Assembly (NCBI GenBank): GCA_001799195.1
Contig: MGSU01000050.1
Coordinates: forward strand, 1-17,083
Length of the DNA: 17,083 bases
From: Deltaproteobacteria bacterium RIFOXYA12_FULL_61_11
GTDB taxonomy: Bacteria > Bdellovibrionota_F > JAHFAK01 > YA12-FULL-61-11
Direction: 5' to 3'
The position numbers were made by a program, and so were the translations under genes. Numbering within the stretch: position 1 is the stretch's first letter; each line of letters starts with the position of its first letter. Shown piece after piece: positions 1 through 6,679 of this stretch. The notes under the pieces are model-generated. The model saw nothing but the letters and a program-made list of their open reading frames with translations, was not told the origin of the DNA and made no database searches.

Positions 1-588
1 CGAGGCTTCCCGGAGTGACAACGAGGCGGAGCAGTCCCTCGCCAGGCTGCGCTTGACCGCCACCCCGGTCAAGCCGGGGAAGCATTCCCGCGCCGCGGCC
101 ACGGCCTGATCGTCCCCGGCGAGGAAGATCACGGGCACCTCGAAGTGCCCTGCGTGCAACCCGGCCAAACCCGCCTCGTCGATGGTGCGGCCCCCCACCC
201 TGACCTCGCGGAGATGCCCCGAGAAGGTATGGGCCAACACCGCGGTGCCGGAGTGTCCTCCCGCGTGATACCCGACGAGGAGGACGGCCGTGACTTCCGG
301 GGATATACCCTCGACCATGTAGAGACCGGTCCCCCACCCTTGGATGAGCGAAGCTCGGGGATGGAGCAGGCGCAGATCGAGGTTGTCGGCATTGCAGTGG
401 GCGTCCCGGACCAGCACTTCAGCGGTCGGGTCAGCCGCGAGAAGGCCCTCGATCACGGCGTTCAGGTCGCTATGGAGGTACGCGACGGCGAGTTCGTAGC
501 GTTTTCCCGTCGTGTCGGCGAAATGTCGCGTGGCGACCCCGGTCACACCCTCGAGATCGACCGAGATGAGGTAGCGACGCACGGCCAT
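1..588 (-). CDS. D-aminopeptidase, M55 (DppA-like), C-terminus cut by window edge
   Basis: Zinc peptidase of family M55, which removes N-terminal D-amino acids from short peptides such as D-Ala-D-Ala. The frame is open from the ATG at 588 to base 1, giving 196 residues; the family runs to about 270, so the C-terminal quarter is missing. The start reads MAVRRYLISVDLEG. The DxE pair (D11, E13) matches the first metal ligands of Bacillus DppA. H64 in VRDAHCNADN, H108 in GYHAG and E138 fit the remaining ligands, and H120 in LAHTFSG fits the catalytic His. KLHP-type (LLHPRA), MVEG and AGDDQ motifs are also typical. The gene starts 20 bases after the receiver gene ends, with a GAGG about 10 bases before the ATG, so co-transcription is likely. 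No signal peptide is visible, so it is probably cytoplasmic. Family assignment is confident; the exact substrate is not known. Confidence 0.9.
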   Translation of the reverse strand, partial: MAVRRYLISVDLEGVTGVATRHFADTTGKRYELAVAYLHSDLNAVIEGLLAADPTAEVLVRDAHCNADNLDLRLLHPRASLIQGWGTGLYMVEGISPEVTAVLLVGYHAGGHSGTAVLAHTFSGHLREVRVGGRTIDEAGLAGLHAGHFEVPVIFLAGDDQAVAAARECFPGLTGVAVKRSLARDCSASLSLREAS

Positions 589-608
589 GGAGGACACCTC
601 GTCGGTGT

Positions 609-1358
609 TCAGGCGAACAGCGCCGCCAGGCGCTTGCGGCCGGCGGCATCAAGGTCGGTCAAACAGATCTCCATCCCCTTCGGGGGAGTCAACTGACAGC
701 GCGTGACCTCTCCCGTAAAGGTCAGGTAGAAGTCGGTCTTGCGCGATCCGATACGGAGAATGGCACGGCTGCCCTCGGGGGCAATCACGTCCGAAGCCAC
801 GAACAGGGTGTCGACCAGCAACTCCCGGCGTACCTCGTGGTTGTGCTCGGCCTCGAAGAGCACCGCCGTTTCCATGGTGATGTCCTCGAGCAGGAGCTCG
901 GTCACGGTCGACGTGGGTCCCTGGTCCTCGAGACCCCCGTCCGGAAGGTCGGGCGGCGGGGTCAACTCGGACTGCCCCATTTTCTGCCGGTACAGTTCCA
1001 CTCCTATCTCCACGTGTTCTTTGAGCTTCTCGTGGTCGAAGGGTTTCACCAGGTACAAATAGACCTTGGCCTCGTTGATGGCATTGAGGAGATCGCTGGA
1101 GTCCGAGTACCCGCTGAGGATGATCCTCGTCGCGTTGGGCGCGAACTGGATCGAGCGTTTGAGGAACTCGGCGCCGGACATACCAGGCATCTTCATGTCC
1201 GATACTATCACGGCGAGCTCGTCACCTTCTTGTTGCACCACCTCGAGCGCCTGTTCTCCGCTCTCGGCCTGGAGCACCTCGTAGTCCCGGCGAAAGAGTC
1301 TGAAGAGGAGGTCGACGTTGTCCTTCTCGTCATCGACGATGAGGATGTGATGTTTCAT
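609..1358 (-). CDS. Response regulator: receiver domain plus degenerate PilZ-like C-terminal domain
   Basis: 249-residue two-domain protein. Residues 4-120 are a complete receiver domain: acidic pair D9/D10, phospho-acceptor D54 in VSDMKMPGMSG, S82 in ILSGYS and K105 in VKPFD. A Pro/Gly-rich linker (about 130-150) leads to a C-terminal region (about 155-249). That region has a VRREL start, beta-rich spacing and an end (TDLDAAGRKRLAALF) that recalls the tails of myxobacterial PilZ-type domains. The usual PilZ RxxxR and D/NxSxxG c-di-GMP motifs are not intact, so nucleotide binding is doubtful. There is no DNA-binding helix-turn-helix, so output is probably through protein contact or ligand binding. 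The start has only a weak GGGG before the ATG. The gene lies 55 bases after the FlgO-like lipoprotein gene and 20 bases before the D-aminopeptidase gene. No histidine kinase is in the window. Confidence 0.88.
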   Translation of the reverse strand: MKHHILIVDDEKDNVDLLFRLFRRDYEVLQAESGEQALEVVQQEGDELAVIVSDMKMPGMSGAEFLKRSIQFAPNATRIILSGYSDSSDLLNAINEAKVYLYLVKPFDHEKLKEHVEIGVELYRQKMGQSELTPPPDLPDGGLEDQGPTSTVTELLLEDITMETAVLFEAEHNHEVRRELLVDTLFVASDVIAPEGSRAILRIGSRKTDFYLTFTGEVTRCQLTPPKGMEICLTDLDAAGRKRLAALFA

Positions 1359-1413
1359 ACTGGCCCCGGTCCGGTGATGAGCAGGTCCTCGAGCATGGGA
1401 CTCTCAGTATCGA

Positions 1414-1962
1414 TCATTCGAGATACTGGGCTATGGTCGCGTCCACCGTAATTTCCTCATCGAACGTCATGGCCTCGGTGCCGGCCTTGAGGTCGAGGAG
1501 TTTGAACTGGACCGCGAGGCGCTGCTGCGGATCGCTGTACATTCCCACGAGGGCGTAGGCGGCGCCGCACTGCGAACCCAGTTTTTCGGTCTCGAGTCCG
1601 CTGAAAACGCTTGCAAGGTCGAGCTTATGCTTGTCGATGCTACTTTTGAGGGTCGCTGCCGAGGTCACGGTGTGACTTTCTCCTGCAACCAGGATGAGTT
1701 CGCCCTGCAGGAAGGTCGAGAGCGCCGTGGTCTTCCCGCTGTCGTGGAGGACTGGGAAGATCGCCAAGGTACCGCCGTCGGTCTCTTGCAGACGAGCCTT
1801 GATCCGGCGCAAGACGTTTTGCAACAACCAGTTGGTATCCTGATCGAGATCCGCCTCCATAGCGGCGGCTTGTTGCAAGGTCTTGTCCGTCGAACGTTGC
1901 TTCTTGGCCGGAGTACAGGCTACTGCCAGGGTGACGAGCAGGAGGACGAGGAGTAGTTTCAT
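1414..1962 (-). CDS. FlgO/CsgG-like lipoprotein
   Basis: 182-residue predicted lipoprotein. The signal peptide MKLLLVLLLVTLAVAC has a clear lipobox (AVAC, lipidated C16); the +2 residue is Thr, which in E. coli would favour outer-membrane sorting. The start at 1962 is chosen because GGAGG lies about 6 bases upstream and the signal peptide follows at once; the open frame extends further 5' but encodes nothing lipoprotein-like. The body resembles FlgO/CsgG-type domains: GTLAIFPV near residue 68, a central helical region with TTALSTFLQGEL, then CGAAYALVGMY and VQFKLLDLKAGTE, the 'absent/present-in-cell adhesin or flagellar accessory' fold. No flagellar gene is nearby, so a flagellar role is not supported. 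It starts 14 bases after the FGE-fold lipoprotein gene and is probably cotranscribed with it. Family assignment rests on fold-like motifs. Confidence 0.8.
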   Translation of the reverse strand: MKLLLVLLLVTLAVACTPAKKQRSTDKTLQQAAAMEADLDQDTNWLLQNVLRRIKARLQETDGGTLAIFPVLHDSGKTTALSTFLQGELILVAGESHTVTSAATLKSSIDKHKLDLASVFSGLETEKLGSQCGAAYALVGMYSDPQQRLAVQFKLLDLKAGTEAMTFDEEITVDATIAQYLE

Positions 1963-1976
1963 GCAATACCTCCAGT

Positions 1977-2837
1977 TCATAGGGTTTCGAGGACACAACG
2001 GAAACCGATGGAACTTCCAGCTTCGAGGGTACCTCGATGGGCCCGGGCATAGGTGCGGAGCTCCGTGGCAGGATCGAGGAAGCTGCCGCCGCGAATGGTC
2101 TTCCCCTCGCTCCCCGCTTCGTTGTTCCAAAGGTTGCTGCACACCGTGCGCAGGCAGCGTTCGAAGAACGACGGGAGGTAGTAGTCCCGGGTCCACTCGT
2201 GGACATTGCCGGCCATGTCGTACAGGGCATAAGGCGAAGCTCCGGCGGGATACGAGCCCACCTCGGAGGAGCCATCAACGCTCTCTTTGCACGCGACGTT
2301 TTCGCAATTCGCACGTTTCCCCGCGGCAACCGCGGGCTCTTCATTGCCCCATGGGTATATCCGATGGTCGGTACCCCGCGCAGCCAACTCCCACTGGGCC
2401 TCGGTTGGTAGATCCCCGCCCTTCCATTGGCAGTACTGCCGTGCCTGCTCCCAGGTCACACAGTTGATTGGGTAGTTCGCACGGCCTTCCTGCAGGTAGT
2501 TGCACTGCACATAGGTCCCGGCTTTGCTGCAAACCGAGGCCTCGACGCAGGCCTGATATTCTTCCGCGGTGACCTCGAAACGGTTGATCTGGAACGCCCG
2601 CAGTTCGATTTTGGCATAGCTCTTATTCTCTTTTTCTCCGAGGCTATTGCCCATATCGAAGGTCGTTTGCGGTATCGCAATGAACTTGTTGGTCTTATCG
2701 GTCAGCGGGGTATCGCTGGGTCCCGCATCTTTATTATCGCCAGAAGGATTGGCAGGATCAGCGGGAGTCTCGTCCCCCGCACCACAGGCGAGCATCGCAA
2801 GCACGCACCCGATCGAGAGTATACGGAGCAGGGTCAT
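1977..2837 (-). CDS. FGE-sulfatase-fold (SUMF1-like) lipoprotein
   Basis: 286-residue lipoprotein. The signal peptide runs to lipobox MLAC (C18), followed by an Asp/Pro/Gly-rich linker (about 19-48). Residues 50-285 form a formylglycine-generating-enzyme-type domain: FDMGNS, INRFEVTAEEY, NCVTWEQARQYCQW, GDLPTEAQWELAARG, YPWGN, YDMAGNVHEWTRD, IRGGSF and a final GFRC. The cysteine pair that does FGE chemistry is absent: where the catalytic segment would be, the sequence reads LRTYARAHRG. It is therefore probably a binding or scaffold protein rather than an oxidase. Ten cysteines in the mature domain (97, 103, 112, 126, 136, 178, 183, 228, 233, 281) suggest several disulphides, consistent with export. 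GAGGA lies about 5 bases before the ATG. It heads a run with the FlgO-like gene 14 bases downstream. Confidence 0.92.
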   Translation of the reverse strand: MTLLRILSIGCVLAMLACGAGDETPADPANPSGDNKDAGPSDTPLTDKTNKFIAIPQTTFDMGNSLGEKENKSYAKIELRAFQINRFEVTAEEYQACVEASVCSKAGTYVQCNYLQEGRANYPINCVTWEQARQYCQWKGGDLPTEAQWELAARGTDHRIYPWGNEEPAVAAGKRANCENVACKESVDGSSEVGSYPAGASPYALYDMAGNVHEWTRDYYLPSFFERCLRTVCSNLWNNEAGSEGKTIRGGSFLDPATELRTYARAHRGTLEAGSSIGFRCVLETL

Positions 2838-2852
2838 GAAGTTCCTCGGTCC

Positions 2853-2877
2853 AGGCTATGAAGATCTTTTCTAGCCT
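2853..2877. promoter_or_regulatory. Inverted repeat overlapping the candidate -10 box
   Basis: AGGCTA (2853-2858) and TAGCCT (2872-2877) are perfect inverted arms. Inside them GAA (2860-2862) pairs with TTC (2869-2871), leaving one unpaired T and a six-base centre. The dyad covers the predicted -10 box of the downstream FGE-fold gene, where a repressor site would be expected. It could instead be an RNA hairpin if transcription starts farther upstream. Confidence 0.4.
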
Positions 2878-2896
2878 GTCCGATGCGGATTTTCAA
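2868..2896 (-). promoter_or_regulatory. Candidate sigma70-type promoter for the FGE/FlgO-like run
   Basis: On the minus strand, TTGAAA (2896-2891) and TAGAAA (2873-2868) are separated by 17 bases, matching the -35 and -10 consensus at 5 and 4 of 6 positions. The predicted transcript would begin near 2861, about 24 bases before the ATG at 2837. It sits in the 106-base gap after the propeller lipoprotein gene. Consensus match only. Confidence 0.45.
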
Positions 2897-2943
2897 TGCG
2901 ATTTTTCTGCAGGGCGCGGGAGGAACTCGAAAGGGAACGGAGG

Positions 2944-4245
2944 TCAGTAGACCGCGATGCTCGAGGGGAATTCTCCGACCTGGACCCGGTTCAGAGCCTG
3001 CAGGCCGCGTGCGTAGTTCATGCTGAGGAAGGAGATGTCGCGGCTGCCCGAATTCACGGTGATGGCATATTTGCCCGCGGGATCGACCCACACCCGCACC
3101 GGCATCGTGCCGACGGACACCGGGGTCATGGGCTCGAAGTTGAGGTTCTGATACTCTTCCTGGAACCCGGTCGGCATGGCGATGTTGCTGTTGAAGCGGA
3201 TCAGGGTCGCGGTGTTGGTAGTCTGGTTGGTGATGACCGCGAGCTTCCCGCTGCGGTCGAACATGACATCGCTGTTGGCGCCGTCTTGCGGTATGGGCAT
3301 CACCGAGGCATTGCGGATCAAGCTCTCAACCCCTTGCGGGTAGACGTTCACGACGCTGGTGTTGGCGGTGAGGATGTTCTTGGTCCGTTCGGCCACGGCA
3401 AGGGCCGAAACCTGGGCATATTGCTGCACGAAGAGGGGTTCGACCTCTTCGCTCCCCGCTACCAGACGATCGAGCTTGAAGACCGTGAACCCGCCGTCGA
3501 TGAAGCTGGAGACGATCAACAGATTGGATACCTCGATCAGATCCACATCGTTCGGCGAGTACTGGACCTCGACGTCGCGAAGGTGGGTCAACGCGCCCCC
3601 TTCGTACTTGAAGATCGAGATCGACCGGCCTGCCCGATTGGCCGAAAATACGTACTTCCCATCACCGGTCTGAACAAGTCGCATGGGCTCGGCTCCGGTC
3701 TCGACCGTGGCCGGAGTCGGCGCGGGGGTTGCGACGGTCTTGCCGTTCGCCGTGGTAGTGCCTGCTTCGACGGCCTTCACGATGGAGTCGATGGGGATGA
3801 CGGAGAGCGAATCCTCACCGGCATTTGCGACGATGAGGACTTTCTTGTCGGTGGTGACCAAGAGGTCCGAAGGATTGGCGCCCGTGGTCAGCTCCAAGGT
3901 GCTGTGCCTGGTCGCGCTGACGGTCGTGGTGCTGTTGTCGAGCAGGCCAAGGTCGGTCGGCATCCCCGTTGCGCCCTGTTGGGTCGGCATCATCCCCATC
4001 GAGGTCGTCTTGGCTGAGAAGGACACCACCGAGACCGTGTTGCTCTGGAAATTGCTGACGAAGGCGAGTTTGCGCTGGCCGCTTGCACCCGCGGCCTGGG
4101 TTGCTCCCGGGACCCCAGCCTGCTGGAAGGCATTCCCCGTCGTACCCGTCGAGGTGAGGTTCTTGTTGCATCCGACGAGGGTCCCGACCAGCGCGGCGGT
4201 CGTCAGGATGGTCACGAGCGTGCTCATTGCTACCATGGAACGCAT
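2944..4245 (-). CDS. Seven-bladed YVTN-type beta-propeller lipoprotein
   Basis: 433-residue lipoprotein. The signal peptide ends in lipobox TLVGC (C26), followed by a Thr/Gly/Ala-rich linker to about residue 55. After that, seven strand repeats can be counted by eye: KLAFVSNFQSNTVSVVSF, KVLIVANAGEDSLSVIPI, KYVFSANRAGRSISIFKY, NLLIVSSFIDGGFTVFKL, NILTANTSVVNVYP, KLAVITNQTTNTATLIRF and KYAITVNSGSRDISFLSM. This is the YVTN/NHL-like pattern, usually a binding platform rather than an enzyme; the ligand is unknown. The ATG at 4245 is preferred over a GTG at 4269 because AAGGGTGG lies about 7 bases upstream and it gives a normal signal peptide. A terminator-like hairpin separates it from the 742-residue lipoprotein gene upstream, so it may have its own promoter. 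Confidence 0.87.
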   Translation of the reverse strand: MRSMVAMSTLVTILTTAALVGTLVGCNKNLTSTGTTGNAFQQAGVPGATQAAGASGQRKLAFVSNFQSNTVSVVSFSAKTTSMGMMPTQQGATGMPTDLGLLDNSTTTVSATRHSTLELTTGANPSDLLVTTDKKVLIVANAGEDSLSVIPIDSIVKAVEAGTTTANGKTVATPAPTPATVETGAEPMRLVQTGDGKYVFSANRAGRSISIFKYEGGALTHLRDVEVQYSPNDVDLIEVSNLLIVSSFIDGGFTVFKLDRLVAGSEEVEPLFVQQYAQVSALAVAERTKNILTANTSVVNVYPQGVESLIRNASVMPIPQDGANSDVMFDRSGKLAVITNQTTNTATLIRFNSNIAMPTGFQEEYQNLNFEPMTPVSVGTMPVRVWVDPAGKYAITVNSGSRDISFLSMNYARGLQALNRVQVGEFPSSIAVY

Positions 4246-4260
4246 GTTCAAACCACCCTT

Positions 4261-4288
4261 CTTTAACACATCATGTCAATTCGGTCAA
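4261..4288 (-). promoter_or_regulatory. Weak candidate promoter for the 433-residue propeller gene
   Basis: TTGACC (4288-4283) is a good -35 box, but the hexamer 16 bases later, TTAAAG (4266-4261), matches only 3 of 6 -10 positions. A second TTGAC lies nine bases downstream of the first. An A-rich stretch (about 4363-4378) lies farther upstream. If used, the leader would be very short, about 10 bases. Confidence 0.2.
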
Positions 4289-4392
4289 GGCCTCGTTCCT
4301 CTTGCGTGATTGGATCGAGGACCTGCCACGCTCGGCTGTTTTGCAAAGATCGGGCCGTAGGGTTGTCGTTTTTTGTCTTGTGATTTCATGCA

Positions 4393-4427
4393 CCAAGAAA
4401 CAACCGCCTGCCAGTCCTCGGGCAGGC
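4393..4427 (-). terminator. Rho-independent terminator-like hairpin
   Basis: On the minus strand GCCTGCC (4427-4421) pairs perfectly with GGCAGGC (4412-4406) around an eight-base loop. It is followed by GGTTGTTTCTTGG, a modest T-rich tail. It lies 24 bases beyond the stop codon of the 742-residue lipoprotein gene, where a terminator is expected. The interrupted T tract makes it moderate rather than strong. Confidence 0.55.
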
Positions 4428-4450
4428 TGGGACATCCGAGGGGCATTCGG

Positions 4451-6679
4451 TCACTGAGCTGTCTGGATGATGGCGTTGCGCTTGCGGAAGTTCGAGAGGT
4501 CGACCACCGAGATCGAGCCGCTGGAGGCATTGGCGATAAAGGCCAGCGGACGGCCCGCGACCTCGAGATAGGTGACCGCGACCGGGTTGGTGCCGAGGGG
4601 GAGGGGTTCACGTCCGTCGAAGGTCTCGAAGACGAACGCATCCTCTCGGGTGGTGGGGTTGAGCGGCGCCGGATCGATGCGGAAACCGACCGCACCCTCG
4701 TCGCTCTTGTAATCGAAGCCTTCCAGGGCTCTCTGCCGCTGGAGTCCCGAACGGGTGCCGACAACGGTATAGGTGCCGTTCGCGCGGAGATGGAAGGGCA
4801 ACTCCGCGCCGAGGAGGGCCTGGCGGTCGAGTTCCCGCGGTTGGACTCGCACCCGGTGCGAGTCCAGGACCTCGACCAGGACGAAATCATAGTGCAAATC
4901 GTCGAGTTCGAGCACCAGTACATCTGCTCTTTCGGGGAGGATGGTCTTCACGTTCCGAGGCGCGCCCCCCCTGGCCGCAGGATGGGTATAGGGAGTATTC
5001 CCCTCGTCGACCTCAGGATACATCCTCGGTCGCAGAGGTTCGTCTTCGAGTTCGACCGGGATCTCCTCGGCCGGCAAGGGCAGGTACGGTACGACCTCGG
5101 TGAAATCGAGGTCGGCGGCGGTGAGGATGAAGTCCTGGCCGAGCACGCCCCGTCCGGCACTGCCGGGTATCACTCCCTCGTAGGTCACCACGAAGGTTTC
5201 ATCCTTGGTGACACCATCGGTGGTGGAGAGGAAGCTCATCCTCGGCTTCGAACGGACCTCTCCGGTGGCGAGCTCGTCCTTGAAGGCCGGATAGGCCATG
5301 ACGAAGCCACTCTCGCTGCCCTGGGCGTGCGGATAGAGATCGACTTGGAACAGTTCGGGATTCTCGTTCGCGGGATCGAAGAACCTGAGGTCGCCGTTGC
5401 GATCGGCCGCCAACAGCAATTGCACCATGCCCTCGTGGGTATCGGCCAAGAGCGCATGCGTCCTGGCCACGAGGGGATGGCTCAGGGCCAACAACGTTGG
5501 TTGGGCACTGAAGTACGGGGCACTGCGCTCGGCGATGGTACCGCTCTTGTAGTCGACGAAGATCAGGGTGGGGCGTTCCTGGGGAGCCAGGACCAACTGA
5601 TCGGTCTCCGGGAGATAGAGGACCTTGCTGGCCGCGGGGAGGAGATCGAAGGTGCGATGCAGCACCAGTGTGTAAGAATCGTCGTTCTCCTCGAGGAGCA
5701 ACTCGACCATCCGCTCCTGCTCGAGATCGGGGATGAGGAGATGCGGCACGTCCTGGCGTAAGAACACGGTCGGGGTCCCGATACGCGAGGACAGCGTGAC
5801 GGGAAGGACCGCCACTTCCTCGTGATCCTCGAGGGTATAGAGGGCCACGACTGCTTGCCCATCGGCTTCTTCCACCGAGAACAAGAGATGTTGGTGGAGG
5901 GCCAACCCGAGAATGGTCCTCCGGTTCACCTTGAGTGGCCGCAAGCTATTGGTCCTGAATGCGAAAAAGTCCTTCGAGGTGGTGAGGTACTTGCCGTTGC
6001 CGACCTTGAAGGCACACCCGCTGGCCGCGTGCTCGAACGTCTCTCCCAGGCCGACCTCGCCCATTTCCCGCGGTCCCTGAGCGGAATACGCGGTGACCAC
6101 GAAACGTTTCCGCCGCTCGGAGTAGCTGACCTTCCATTGGGCTTCCGGGACCTTGGCAGGGTCGAGCCGCAGTCCATTGAGGAATGGGTTCGACGGCCGG
6201 CCCTTGTCCACGAACACGGGGAGTTCGGACGAGGCCACGGTCTCGGAACCCAGAACCTTGAAAGTATAGGTTGGCTTAGAGGGATCGAGGGTCAATTCCA
6301 ACTCGACCAAGTAGCTCTGGCCGCCGATGCTGGTGGCCAAGACCAGCGAAACCACGCGGCCGATCTGTCTCCAGAGCATCGCGTCGATCAGTTGACCCCC
6401 GACGAACACCGGTTGGACCTCGTCCTCGTACACGGGAAACAGGTCGAGAAAGCGGCCGCGGTGCTGGGCATAGACCGAGACAGAGCTATTACCCCGGTTG
6501 ACCGTGACCAGATAGCGTTCCTTCTCCCCCACCTCGACCCCGAAGAGCCGGAAGGGATCTTGGAGGTTGGAGGTGTGGACGTTGCGTCGCAATTGGTCCC
6601 CGCACCCCAGTATCAGCACCGCCAGGCAGACCAGGCTAGTGCGGGTTGCGTATCGTGCCGACCGGCAGATTGTGTTCAT
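4451..6679 (-). CDS. Large lipoprotein with propeller-like repeats at both ends
   Basis: 742-residue lipoprotein of no family I can name. The signal peptide ends in lipobox LILGC (C26). Near the N-terminus is a propeller strand pair (RYLVTVNRGNSSVSVYA). Further strand repeats follow (VVSLVLATS, HLLFSVEEADGQAVVALYTL, HLLIPDLEQERMVELLL, RPTLIFVDY, GMVQLLLAADRNGDLRFFDP). After an acidic, Pro-rich middle, the last 40 residues carry a textbook YVTN strand (LAFIANASSGSISVVDL). This layout suggests a propeller closed by its N- and C-terminal strands with a large insertion, or two propeller modules. The ATG at 6679 lies inside the upstream gene, giving a 44-base overlap; a TTG at 6685 is possible. 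No later start would keep the signal peptide, so the overlap looks real and suggests translational coupling. Confidence 0.83.
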   Translation of the reverse strand: MNTICRSARYATRTSLVCLAVLILGCGDQLRRNVHTSNLQDPFRLFGVEVGEKERYLVTVNRGNSSVSVYAQHRGRFLDLFPVYEDEVQPVFVGGQLIDAMLWRQIGRVVSLVLATSIGGQSYLVELELTLDPSKPTYTFKVLGSETVASSELPVFVDKGRPSNPFLNGLRLDPAKVPEAQWKVSYSERRKRFVVTAYSAQGPREMGEVGLGETFEHAASGCAFKVGNGKYLTTSKDFFAFRTNSLRPLKVNRRTILGLALHQHLLFSVEEADGQAVVALYTLEDHEEVAVLPVTLSSRIGTPTVFLRQDVPHLLIPDLEQERMVELLLEENDDSYTLVLHRTFDLLPAASKVLYLPETDQLVLAPQERPTLIFVDYKSGTIAERSAPYFSAQPTLLALSHPLVARTHALLADTHEGMVQLLLAADRNGDLRFFDPANENPELFQVDLYPHAQGSESGFVMAYPAFKDELATGEVRSKPRMSFLSTTDGVTKDETFVVTYEGVIPGSAGRGVLGQDFILTAADLDFTEVVPYLPLPAEEIPVELEDEPLRPRMYPEVDEGNTPYTHPAARGGAPRNVKTILPERADVLVLELDDLHYDFVLVEVLDSHRVRVQPRELDRQALLGAELPFHLRANGTYTVVGTRSGLQRQRALEGFDYKSDEGAVGFRIDPAPLNPTTREDAFVFETFDGREPLPLGTNPVAVTYLEVAGRPLAFIANASSGSISVVDLSNFRKRNAIIQTAQ

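Noticed and set aside
145-696. Plus-strand open frame of 183 codons
   Set aside because: The minus strand here carries the M55 peptidase and the end of the receiver gene, both with clear motifs.
2853-2877. Riboswitch or attenuator in the leader of the FGE-fold gene
   Set aside because: The dyad overlaps the predicted -10 box, so it would not be fully transcribed; no larger conserved RNA fold or T tract is seen.
2896-4017. Long plus-strand open frame of 373 codons
   Set aside because: It lies opposite the propeller lipoprotein gene, has His/Arg/Gly/Asp-rich low-complexity composition and no recognisable domain; it is an antisense shadow of a GC-rich gene.
4373-5761. Plus-strand open frame of 462 codons
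   Set aside because: Opposite the 742-residue lipoprotein; composition is that of an antisense reading frame, while the minus frame has a lipobox and strand repeats.
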